Shown in pieces: positions 1 to 10,331 of a stretch of 24,050 bases of DNA (its first letter is position 1; each line of letters opens with the position of its first letter). A program made the position numbers and the translations under genes. The DNA lies in NCBI GenBank assembly GCA_900554705.1, contig USIH01000012.1:1-24050 (forward strand), given 5' to 3'. Below the pieces are notes generated by a model that was not told where the DNA came from, made no database searches, and worked only from the letters and a program-made list of their open reading frames with translations. Source of the DNA: an uncultured Eubacteriales bacterium. GTDB taxonomy: Bacteria > Bacillota > Clostridia > Oscillospirales > Oscillospiraceae.

Positions 1-1
1 A

Positions 2-3217
<3,216 letters not shown>

Positions 3218-3225
3218 TGACCAAA

Positions 3226-3268
3226 GGGCGCGTTGCAAAATAAGGATTGCAGCGCGCTCTTATTTTAT
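3226..3268 (+). terminator. Intrinsic terminator of rpoC
   Basis: The arms at 3226-3238 and 3247-3259 can form a 13-pair stem (two G-T wobbles) with an 8-base loop, followed by a T-rich tail, ttattttat. It lies just after the rpoC stop and separates rpoC from the downstream operon. Confidence 0.9.
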
Positions 3269-3298
3269 CTACCGGTGGAAACAAATGTGCTTTCTCCA

Positions 3299-3327
3299 TT
3301 GCAAAAAACGTGGATTTGCGGTATGAT
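3299..3327 (+). promoter_or_regulatory. Sigma-A-type promoter of the surface-glycan operon
   Basis: A -35 box TTGCAA (3299-3304) and a -10 box TATGAT (3322-3327) are separated by exactly 17 bases. They lie between the rpoC terminator and the first gene. The expected start of transcription is near 3334, giving a short leader of about 24 bases with a GGGGGAG ribosome binding site at 3344-3350. Confidence 0.75.
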
Positions 3328-3357
3328 ATTCCCATCAATGATCGGGGGAGAGCGGAT

Positions 3358-4800
3358 ATGCACGCGTTACGATTTCGGGATTTTCTCGCGCGTGAGCGGT
3401 TTGCCGTTATAGCGGCCACCGTTCACTGGCTTACTTCGTTTGTTACCGAACGCTTTATTTTTGAGGTCGCGCCGACGGCCGACCTGCTGAACTATATTCT
3501 CTGCAAGGCCATCCTGTTTGCTGCGCTGTTCGGCTTCTGGCGTCTGATCTGGAAGGGACTGCTTGCTCCCGACCGCCGTACCAATCCGGAGCGCGCCTAC
3601 CTGTCCTATGCGCTGCCGTATCTTTTTGCGCTGGTGCTGTGGATGCTCCTTGTGCGCCCCTATGAGCTGGTCGCGGACGAGCTGAGCCTGTATGAGCGCG
3701 CGCTCCGGCTGGACAGCTTTGCCTATTGGTTTAACTATCTTTCCGGCTTTTACTGGATCACCTGTCTGATGGTGCTGCCGCACTATCTCGGGCCGGTGCT
3801 GATCAAGCTGCTTTTACAGGCGCTCATCGCGGGCTACTGCGTCGCGCGGCAGGTTCGCCGCAGCGGCAGGCGGGGACTGCTGATGTACCTGCTGTTTTTG
3901 CTCCCCTTCACGATGGACATGGCGGTCTCCGCGCACCGCCTGCCCACCTACGGCATTGCCTACCTGTTTTTGATCGCCAAGCTGTATTATGATTGGCTCG
4001 ACCACAAGGCGCTGACGCGCACGACCCTCATCCTGCTCAGTGCGCTGATCGGTGTGCTGGCCTTCTGGCGCTCCGAGGGCATCTACCTTGTGCCGTTGGG
4101 TGCGATCCTGCTTTTGGTTGCCTACCGCCTAAAGCCGTGCAAGGCGCTTTGGAAGCAGGCCGCGCTCTACGCGCTGACCCTGCTTGTCGTCTTTCTTCCG
4201 CAGTGCAAGGCCTATGCCGAGTCGGAGGCGAGCCTGAGCCTCAGAACGAAGCCGCTTTGCGGCTATCTCCTGTGCAATATGTTCCGAAACGGCCTGACGC
4301 CGGAGGACATTGCCGAGGAGCGCGCGGACATCGAGGCGTATCTCAAGCTCGACACGATCTATGATTATATCGAGCGCTATGGCGACGAGAACTATTATCA
4401 GGCCTACGTGATGGAAGGCGTGGAGGACGCGGACTATGCTGCGCAGGAGCGCTTTTGCGCGGCGGTCAAGCGCGTTGTCCTGAAGCACCCGATGATCTAT
4501 CTGCGCGCGCAGTGGAACACATGGCGCTATCTCCACCGGCAGTATCCGCTCTCCGGCGCGAGAGCCGTGTTCCACCTGACCTATTGGCTGTGCATTCCCT
4601 GCGCGCTGGTGCTGGCAGCCTGCGTCTATGCGCTGCTGCGGCGCAGGTGGCTGGTCTTCTGGATCACGGGCGGCGGCATTGCAAACTGGCTGCTTGTCTT
4701 TTTGCTGATGCCCGCGGCTTATGCCAAGTATTTCTATGTTGACTACCTGATGGGTTATTTCTTCTTGCTTGCGTGGGTCTTAAAATGCAGAAAATCCTGA
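3358..4800 (+). CDS. GT-C-like multipass membrane glycosyltransferase (putative)
   Basis: This is a 480-residue polytopic protein, largely hydrophobic from about residue 45 to 285 and again from 405 to the end, with a hydrophilic region at about 285-400. The first long loop carries VADELSLYERAL (D107, E108). That resembles the acidic D/E motif in the first outer loop of GT-C enzymes, which use polyprenyl-phosphate sugars. RSEG (238-241) and a KHPMIYL segment (376-382) also recur in clostridial proteins of this kind, as I remember them. I chose ATG 3358 because GGGGGAG lies 7 bases upstream and the promoter just before it; an in-frame TTG at 3247 falls inside the rpoC terminator. It is followed immediately by gtrA-like and gtrB-like genes, as in three-component glycosylation systems, where the third member transfers the sugar outside the membrane. 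Family membership is inferred from topology, motif and context; donor and acceptor are unknown. Confidence 0.7.
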   Translation: MHALRFRDFLARERFAVIAATVHWLTSFVTERFIFEVAPTADLLNYILCKAILFAALFGFWRLIWKGLLAPDRRTNPERAYLSYALPYLFALVLWMLLVRPYELVADELSLYERALRLDSFAYWFNYLSGFYWITCLMVLPHYLGPVLIKLLLQALIAGYCVARQVRRSGRRGLLMYLLFLLPFTMDMAVSAHRLPTYGIAYLFLIAKLYYDWLDHKALTRTTLILLSALIGVLAFWRSEGIYLVPLGAILLLVAYRLKPCKALWKQAALYALTLLVVFLPQCKAYAESEASLSLRTKPLCGYLLCNMFRNGLTPEDIAEERADIEAYLKLDTIYDYIERYGDENYYQAYVMEGVEDADYAAQERFCAAVKRVVLKHPMIYLRAQWNTWRYLHRQYPLSGARAVFHLTYWLCIPCALVLAACVYALLRRRWLVFWITGGGIANWLLVFLLMPAAYAKYFYVDYLMGYFFLLAWVLKCRKS

Positions 4801-5213
4801 AAAAGTTTCTTCAATTTGTGCTGGTTTCCGGCGTGGGCTGGCTGATCGACTTCGGCATCTACACGGTGCTGACGCGGCTTTGCGCCTTTCCGGTGGCCGG
4901 AGCGAACTATCTCAGCTCCATGGTCTCCGTCACCTTTGTCTTCTTCGTCTCCACAAAGAAGATCTTGGAGACGCGCGGCGGCAGCTGGTGGCGGAAATAC
5001 CTGCTCTATGTGCTCTATCAGTTGCTGCTGATCACGGCGGTGTCGTTCTTGGCGCAGTGGATCGACCGGCTGCTGCGCGGCTGGACACTGCTGTGCAGCG
5101 TGCCGCTGCTGCGGCGCAACACCGCGTTGCTTTCGAAGATTCTCATCACACCGATCACCATGGTTTGTAACTTCTTCGTCCTGAGACGAATTGCGGAGGG
5201 AAAACGTGAGTAA
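4785..5213 (+). CDS. GtrA family membrane protein (putative polyprenyl-phosphate-sugar flippase)
   Basis: This 142-residue protein has four predicted membrane segments and the typical GtrA opening: a short basic stretch, then FVLVSGVGWLIDFGIYTVL, and an internal NYLSSMVSVTFVFFVSTKKIL segment. The C-terminal helix reads KILITPITMVCNFFVLRR, the usual end of this family. GtrA proteins are thought to flip undecaprenyl-phosphate-linked sugars. The ATG at 4785 overlaps the preceding gene by 16 bases; an upstream GTG at 4773 is also in frame but neither start has a strong ribosome binding site, so translational coupling is likely. The neighbouring family 2 glycosyltransferase would make the lipid-linked sugar that this protein flips. 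The family call is firm; the substrate is not known. Confidence 0.9.
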   Translation: MQKILKKFLQFVLVSGVGWLIDFGIYTVLTRLCAFPVAGANYLSSMVSVTFVFFVSTKKILETRGGSWWRKYLLYVLYQLLLITAVSFLAQWIDRLLRGWTLLCSVPLLRRNTALLSKILITPITMVCNFFVLRRIAEGKRE

Positions 5214-6000
5214 AATTCTGATCTTTATTCCGATGTATCGCTGCGAAAAGCAGATTCCCAGAGTGCTGGCGCGCATTGCCGCACTCGGAGAGGAGCAAAA
5301 GCGATTTGCCGAGGTGCTTGTGGTGGACAACCGCAGTCCGGATGGCAGCATTGCCGCTGCGCGGCAAGCGCTGTCGAAGCTGTCCATTCCGGCACGCGTC
5401 GTGCGCAACTGCGAAAACTACAGCCTCGGCGGGTCGCATAAGGTCGCCTTTCAGTACGCCGTCGAGCAAGGCTTTGACGGTGTCGTCGTGCTGCACGGCG
5501 ACGATCAGGGCGACATCGCGGACATTCTGCCCTATCTTCGCAGCGGCGAGACGGAGCGCTATGACTCGCTGCTCGGCTCCCGCTTTTCCAAGGACTCAAA
5601 GCTCGTCAACTACAGCGGTTTTCGCATTTTCGGCAACCGCGTCTTCAATGCCGTCTTTTCCCTCTTTACCGGAAAACGGGTGCAGGATCTCGGCGCGGGG
5701 CTGAACTATTACAAGACGAGCTACCTCCGCTCAAAATTCTACCTGTCGTTTCCCAATGACCTGACATTTAATGTATATCTTCTGCTCTATGGGATCTATT
5801 GCAAGTCCGTCTTCCGCTTCTTCCCCCTGACGTGGCGGGAGGAGGATCAGGTCAGCAACGCAAAGCTGTTTTCGCAGACCAAGCGGATGCTCGGGCTGCT
5901 GATGCAATATCTCTTCTGCCGCAAAAAGCTGTTTTCCAGGGACGGCGGCGGGAAGGACTATCGCTATGAAGTCATGGCAGAATATCTGCCGGAGGGTTAA
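5206..6000 (+). CDS. Family 2 glycosyltransferase, DPM1/GtrB-like
   Basis: This 264-residue enzyme has a GT-A fold opening (SKILIFIPMYRCEKQIPRVL), the nucleotide-binding VVDNRSPDGS (39-48) and an acidic metal-binding motif HGDDQGD (97-103) in the place of the usual D-A-D-x-Q-D. It has no C-terminal membrane helices, so it resembles the soluble or peripheral DPM1 type rather than the two-helix-anchored GtrB type. Such enzymes transfer a sugar from a nucleotide donor to polyprenyl phosphate. I chose GTG 5206 because GGAGGG (5195-5200) lies at the right distance; the TTG at 5191 has no comparable site. The gene overlaps gtrA by 8 bases and ends one base before the next ATG. Sugar specificity cannot be read from the sequence. 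Confidence 0.88.
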   Translation: MSKILIFIPMYRCEKQIPRVLARIAALGEEQKRFAEVLVVDNRSPDGSIAAARQALSKLSIPARVVRNCENYSLGGSHKVAFQYAVEQGFDGVVVLHGDDQGDIADILPYLRSGETERYDSLLGSRFSKDSKLVNYSGFRIFGNRVFNAVFSLFTGKRVQDLGAGLNYYKTSYLRSKFYLSFPNDLTFNVYLLLYGIYCKSVFRFFPLTWREEDQVSNAKLFSQTKRMLGLLMQYLFCRKKLFSRDGGGKDYRYEVMAEYLPEG

Positions 6001-6001
6001 C

Positions 6002-6739
6002 ATGGATACCTATCTGATGATGCCGATGGCGGGCGCGGGCAGCCGCTTTTTTCGGGATGGCTACGAGTGTCCGAAGCCGCTGATCGAACTGCGTGGCAAG
6101 CCGTTTTTCTACTGGGCGGCAATGAGTGTGGTCGGGAAGATCCCCCTTGCGGGCGTCCGGTTTGTCGTTCTGCGGGAGCACATCGAGCGTTTCGCCATCG
6201 ACCGCCGCATCCGCGACTACTTTTCGCAGGCAGAGGTGATCGTCCTTGACCACGTGCTCCGCGGGGCTGTCCTGACCTGCATGGAGGGCGTGAAGGATCT
6301 GTCCGCAGATGTACCACTGCTCTTTAACGACTGTGACCATCTGTTTTGCAGTGAGGCCATGGAGGCTCTGTGCCGTTTGCCGCAGCAGCAGCGCCCCGAC
6401 GGCGTGCTGCTGACCTTCCACGCGACGGAGCCGAAATACAGCTTTGTTGCGCTGGATGCCGCCGGAAACGTAGAGCGGACGGTGGAAAAGCAGGCTATCA
6501 GCACGGAGGCCATCTGCGGCGCTTATTACTTTAACCGCAAGGAGCTTTTCGACCGTTACGCAGCGCGCTACCTTCAGGTGTGCCGCTATGAGGAGTTCTT
6601 CATGAGCGGCGTGTACAACGAGATGATCGCCGACGGCCGCACGGTGCGCAGCCTGAAAACGCAGCTCCATGTTTCCTTCGGAACGCCGGAGGAGTACACG
6701 GCGGCGGAATGCCACCCGTTTTTTGAGGGGAAAACATGA
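6002..6739 (+). CDS. Nucleotidyltransferase of the sugar-/choline-phosphate type
   Basis: This 245-residue protein shows the nucleotidyltransferase signature MPMAGAGSRF (7-16) followed by PKPLIEL (24-30), and a metal-binding acidic motif NDCDH (109-113). It should join a phosphorylated small molecule or sugar 1-phosphate to a nucleoside triphosphate at the cytoplasmic face. The GxGSRF form and the small single-domain size resemble LicC-like cytidylyltransferases and the nucleotidyltransferases of capsule loci more than the classical GGxGTRL glucose-1-phosphate enzymes. I chose ATG 6002 because GGAGGG (5991-5996) is 5 bases upstream. Its last codons overlap the next gene in ATGA. The adjacent kinase-like domain could supply its phosphorylated substrate. 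The family is clear, but base and substrate are not. Confidence 0.85.
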   Translation: MDTYLMMPMAGAGSRFFRDGYECPKPLIELRGKPFFYWAAMSVVGKIPLAGVRFVVLREHIERFAIDRRIRDYFSQAEVIVLDHVLRGAVLTCMEGVKDLSADVPLLFNDCDHLFCSEAMEALCRLPQQQRPDGVLLTFHATEPKYSFVALDAAGNVERTVEKQAISTEAICGAYYFNRKELFDRYAARYLQVCRYEEFFMSGVYNEMIADGRTVRSLKTQLHVSFGTPEEYTAAECHPFFEGKT

Positions 6740-8634
6740 CGGTACTGTATTTTCTGTGCGCTGTGGGCTTTTTGACCCTTGGGCACGTCTGCAAGGCGAT
6801 CCGTTGGCGCAGGTTCGTCGGCGTCTATGAGGACACGCCGCTGCCCACGCTGCTCAGCGCGTTGGCCTCCGGCTATCTGGTCAGTTTCTATCTGCCGCTG
6901 CATCTGGGCGAGGTCGTCCGCGTTGCGCTCTCCGGCAGAAAGATGAAGAACGGCTACGGCTATGCCATGGCGACCATCGCAGTGGATCGCTGCCTTGACG
7001 TCGTGTGTGTGGCGCTGATCTTCCTTGCCCTTGCGACGATCACGGCGTCCAAGACGATCCTGCACACGGCGCTGACTTATCTTATTTTGACGGTGGCGCT
7101 GCTCGCGGTGCTGCTGCTTGTCGCGCTCAACAGCCGCCCCTGTAAAAAAATGGCGCTGCTGGGCTGCTCGGTCTTTAACGAAAAGATCAAGTTCCGTCTG
7201 CTGCTGTTTCTCTGGTCGCTGATCTCCTCCTTCAAGGATCTGATCCGGAAGGTCAACGTCTGGAAGCTGCTCCTCGACACCGTGATCATGTGGGCGGCCT
7301 ACCTTGCTTCCTACGCGATGCTCGCACGGATGCTTTGCAGGCAGGGGGCGGCAGTCGGATTTGTCGATGTGTTTTACATGATGTTCCATACCGGTGCGCT
7401 GTTCCGCTCCACCTTCGCGGTGACGAGCGGGATGTTCCGGCTGGTGCCTGAGCTGCTGCTGTGCGCATTCATTCTCGTGCCGCTGCCGCTGCTCCTGCTG
7501 GCCTCCGTGCTGATGCGCAAGGCCAAGCCGGCGACCGCAAGTATGCGCCTTCTGCCGCATTTGGAGCCGGAGGAGCAAATGCAGTTTCTCAACGCGTACT
7601 TCGAGGGCGAGCGGCCGGAGGCGATGCACGAGTTTCTTTCCATGAATGCGGATGCCTGCATCATCCGCGACTGTTCCTCCGGTTCCGACGCGACCACGAT
7701 GCTCTGCATGACAAAGGACGGGACGGTCTACCGCAAGTATGCCTTCGGTACGGCTGCTGCCGAAAAGCTCTTCGAGCAGGTGCAGTGGCTGCACGAGCAG
7801 ACGGGTAAGCTCCCCCTGCCGGAGATCTGCAACGAAAAGCGGGGCAAGTACTCCTACCGCTATGATATGCCCTATGACAATTCCGCCGTGGGCTTTTTTG
7901 AGTATATCCACAGCCAGAGCGCGGAAAAAAGCTGGCACATCCTGCGCTCCGTGCTGGAGACCTTGCAGGAAAAGCTCTACACCGGTCAGACGGCCGCCAT
8001 TGACGAGGCGATGATCGAGCGCTATGTTACGCAGAAGGTCGAGGGCAACCTGCAAACCATCAGCCAGAGCCGCGCGCTGCGCGCGCTCTGCGAATATGAA
8101 ACGCTGGAGATCAACGGTGTGACCTATCGCGGCCTGCCGCGCCTGCGGAAGATGTTCGAGATCCCGCACCTGCGTGAGATTTTTCAGGCGGAGCGCCGGG
8201 CGAACGTCCACGGTGACCTGACGATCGAAAACATCGTCTGTCGGCCGGAGCACGACGATTTTTACATCATCGACCCCAATCCGGACAACCCCGTCAAAAC
8301 GGCGGGCGTCGACTACGCGAAGCTGTTGCAGTCGCTGCACGGCGGCTATGAGTTCCTGCGCTATTCCCGTCCCGCTACGGTGGAGGGAAACGCCGTGAAC
8401 TTCCTTCAGCCCAATTCCGAGCGCTACCGGCAGATTTACTGCCGCTTTGATGCGTGGATGGCGGAGCACATGACCTTCGAGGAGCACCGCAGCGTTTACT
8501 ACCATGAGATGATCCACTGGCTGCGCCTGATGCCGTATAAGATGCGCAAGAGCGAAAAGGGCGCGATCAAATACTTCGCCGCGATGATCGTCGTGATGAA
8601 CGACATTTATGATCGCTTTGAGGAGGAGAAATGA
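6736..8634 (+). CDS. Fusion: flippase-like (LPG_synthase_TM/UPF0104) membrane domain plus APH/choline-kinase-like domain
   Basis: The protein has 632 residues. Residues 1 to about 280 are a multipass membrane region with the hallmarks of the MprF/AglD flippase-like family: KAIRWRRFV near the N-terminus, SGYLVSFYLPLHLGEVVRVAL and AVDRCLDVV. Residues from about 290 form a cytosolic kinase-like domain with the catalytic loop VHGDLTIEN (HGD 492-494, N499) and the metal-binding aspartate in IIDPNPD (D513), as in aminoglycoside, choline and homoserine kinases. One continuous frame spans both parts with no internal start that would clearly separate them. The gene begins in an ATGA overlap with the nucleotidyltransferase and ends in an ATGA overlap with a HAD phosphatase. 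A kinase tethered to a flippase and next to a nucleotidyltransferase suggests phosphorylation, activation and export of a surface substituent. The domains are visible; the role is inferred. Confidence 0.85.
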   Translation: MTVLYFLCAVGFLTLGHVCKAIRWRRFVGVYEDTPLPTLLSALASGYLVSFYLPLHLGEVVRVALSGRKMKNGYGYAMATIAVDRCLDVVCVALIFLALATITASKTILHTALTYLILTVALLAVLLLVALNSRPCKKMALLGCSVFNEKIKFRLLLFLWSLISSFKDLIRKVNVWKLLLDTVIMWAAYLASYAMLARMLCRQGAAVGFVDVFYMMFHTGALFRSTFAVTSGMFRLVPELLLCAFILVPLPLLLLASVLMRKAKPATASMRLLPHLEPEEQMQFLNAYFEGERPEAMHEFLSMNADACIIRDCSSGSDATTMLCMTKDGTVYRKYAFGTAAAEKLFEQVQWLHEQTGKLPLPEICNEKRGKYSYRYDMPYDNSAVGFFEYIHSQSAEKSWHILRSVLETLQEKLYTGQTAAIDEAMIERYVTQKVEGNLQTISQSRALRALCEYETLEINGVTYRGLPRLRKMFEIPHLREIFQAERRANVHGDLTIENIVCRPEHDDFYIIDPNPDNPVKTAGVDYAKLLQSLHGGYEFLRYSRPATVEGNAVNFLQPNSERYRQIYCRFDAWMAEHMTFEEHRSVYYHEMIHWLRLMPYKMRKSEKGAIKYFAAMIVVMNDIYDRFEEEK

Positions 8635-9212
8635 AACAGAGGCTTGCCATTTTTGACTTCGATGGTACTTTGTTTGACACCGTGCCCGCCAACTACGCCG
8701 CTTATCGGCAGGTGCTGGAGCCGTACGGCGTTTCGCTGAGCGAGAACTGCTTCGCGAGCGCGTGCAACGGGCGGTACTATCGGGATTTTCTGCCCCCGCT
8801 GCTGCCCGACGCAAGCCGCGAGCAGATCGACGCGATCCATCGGGCGAAGATCGAGTGCTACCCGAGCTTTTACGATCGGATCGTCGAGAACACGGCGCTT
8901 TTCGACCTTCTCGCGGCGCTTTCCGAGACATATTTTATTGCGCTGGTCTCCACGGCGACGAAGCAAAGCGTGCTTGACATCCTTACAAAATTCCGCCGCG
9001 TATCGGCCTTTGACCTGATCCTCACGCAGCAGGATGTGCCGAAGAAGAAACCGGCGCCGGACGGCTTCCTGATGGCGATGCGCCACTTTCATGTTGCGCC
9101 GGAGCAGACGATCATCTTTGAGGATTCGCCCGAGGGCGAGCAGGCGGCACAGGCCTGCGGCGCGGCCTGCCTGATGGTGCACGAGATCGTTTCGGGAGGG
9201 AAGACGGCATGA
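8631..9212 (+). CDS. HAD-superfamily phosphatase (phosphoglycolate phosphatase-like)
   Basis: This 193-residue protein has all HAD motifs: DFDGTLFDT with nucleophile D9 and D11, a motif II threonine in ALVSTATKQS, the motif III lysine in PKKKPAPDGF, and the motif IV acidic pair in IIFEDSPEGE. A helical cap sits between motifs I and II, as in subfamily IA enzymes such as Gph and PgmB. AGGAGGAG at 8621-8628 lies directly before ATG 8631, and the start overlaps the previous stop (ATGA). In this operon it probably removes or moves a phosphate on the intermediate handled by the kinase and nucleotidyltransferase, but the substrate cannot be told from the sequence. Confidence 0.9.
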   Translation: MKQRLAIFDFDGTLFDTVPANYAAYRQVLEPYGVSLSENCFASACNGRYYRDFLPPLLPDASREQIDAIHRAKIECYPSFYDRIVENTALFDLLAALSETYFIALVSTATKQSVLDILTKFRRVSAFDLILTQQDVPKKKPAPDGFLMAMRHFHVAPEQTIIFEDSPEGEQAAQACGAACLMVHEIVSGGKTA

Positions 9213-10234
9213 AACGCAGATCGCAGTTCGACGCTCTTCGCATTGCCGCCTGCTGCATGGTCGTCATGATCCATGTGAGCTTTTCCAAATGGGACGCCGC
9301 GCCGGTGCGGTCGCTCCATTTTACCGTCTGCAACCTCTTTGACAGCATGGTAAGCCCCGCCGCCGTTCCGCTGTTCGTCATGCTCTCCGGCGCGCTCTTC
9401 CTCGGCAGAGAGGAGCTGCCGCCGGTGCGGGTGCTTTTGAAAAAATACGTTCTGCGGCTGGTCGTCCTCTATCTGCTTGCCGCGCTGCTTTATGCGCTGG
9501 ACGAGGTGGGGGTCGGGGCGCTTGCCGCGCCGGAGGGCTGGAAGCGTCTGGCCGCTGCCACCGTTCGGGGGAAGTATCACCTCTGGTACCTCCCGCGGCT
9601 GGCCGGAACTTACGCGCTGCTGCCGCTTCTGTGGTGCGCGGTGCGCTATGAAAACGGGAAATACGTGCGCTATCTGCTCGCCGCCTGCTTCTTCTTCGTC
9701 ACGGTGAAGACGACGCTGCGGATGCTGCCCATTCCGCAGGCGGCTGCCGATTTTATCGAGCAGTTCGAGTTCCCGCTCAACTCCTTTGCACCCTACGCCC
9801 TGCTGGGCTGGTATCTCTCGGACAGACCGAAGCACAGCAGAACGCTGCTCCTGCTTGTCTGGGCGCTGGCGGTGGCGGCTGCGGCTGCGGCCAACTACCT
9901 CGACTCCCTGCGCAGCGGCACGCCGCAGTTTGCCCTGCTCGGCTCCGGAACGATCTTTGCCTATGTGCAGGCGGCGGCGCTCTTCGAGCTGTTCCGCACG
10001 CTGCCGGACGCGCCGGAAGGGCGCGCGCGGCGTCTTGCGGCGGTTTCGCGCGATACGCTCGGCATTTATATCCTGCACGTGTTCGTGCTGGAGCATCTGG
10101 AGCGCTGGTTCGGCTTTTCCGTGCTCTCCCTGCCGATCTACTGCGCCATCCCGCTGTTGACGGCGAGCGTGCTTTTGATCTGTCTGCCGCTCAGCGCCGC
10201 GCTGCGCCGCATCCCGGGCAACAAGCTCCTGTAG
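9209..10234 (+). CDS. Acyltransferase 3 family membrane protein (OafA-like)
   Basis: The protein has 341 residues and about ten hydrophobic segments. The opening FDALRIAACCMVVMIHVS contains the conserved R-x10-H pair (R11, H22) of acyltransferase-3 proteins, followed by VPLFVMLSGALFLG, another family hallmark. These proteins move acetyl or other acyl groups from the cytoplasm onto sugars or peptidoglycan outside. The end matches family length, with a late LGIYILHVFVLEHL helix containing the second typical histidine. ATG 9209 overlaps the HAD stop (ATGA) and has GGAGGG at 9195-9200. It is the last gene of the operon and is likely to O-acylate the glycan made by the others. No clear intrinsic terminator follows before the preT promoter. 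Confidence 0.92.
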   Translation: MKRRSQFDALRIAACCMVVMIHVSFSKWDAAPVRSLHFTVCNLFDSMVSPAAVPLFVMLSGALFLGREELPPVRVLLKKYVLRLVVLYLLAALLYALDEVGVGALAAPEGWKRLAAATVRGKYHLWYLPRLAGTYALLPLLWCAVRYENGKYVRYLLAACFFFVTVKTTLRMLPIPQAAADFIEQFEFPLNSFAPYALLGWYLSDRPKHSRTLLLLVWALAVAAAAAANYLDSLRSGTPQFALLGSGTIFAYVQAAALFELFRTLPDAPEGRARRLAAVSRDTLGIYILHVFVLEHLERWFGFSVLSLPIYCAIPLLTASVLLICLPLSAALRRIPGNKLL

Positions 10235-10260
10235 CGCTCTGCGGCTGCAAACAATTTTTG

Positions 10261-10289
10261 TTGCAAATCACGCGTTTGTCCGCTATAAT
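10261..10289 (+). promoter_or_regulatory. Sigma-A-type promoter of preT-preA
   Basis: A -35 box TTGCAA (10261-10266) and a perfect -10 box TATAAT (10284-10289) are separated by 17 bases. Transcription should begin near 10296. The -35 hexamer and spacing equal those of the promoter at 3299-3327. Confidence 0.85.
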
Positions 10290-10331
10290 GAACCTGTGTA
10301 AAACAATTTGGAAGGAGAACATAGTATCGTT

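Noticed and set aside
3247..3357. Upstream TTG start extending the GT-C-like protein
   Set aside because: It falls in the right arm of the rpoC terminator and upstream of the promoter; ATG 3358 has a proper ribosome binding site.
6586..8931. Long minus-strand open frame opposite the flippase-kinase fusion and HAD genes
   Set aside because: It overlaps three well-supported genes, has no ribosome binding site, and its product is rich in Arg, His and Gln without any domain.
10246..10265. Inverted repeat after the acyltransferase gene as a terminator
   Set aside because: The stem is short, AT-rich and bulged with no T-run after it, and it overlaps the -35 box of the preT promoter; an operator role is kept only as a weak idea.
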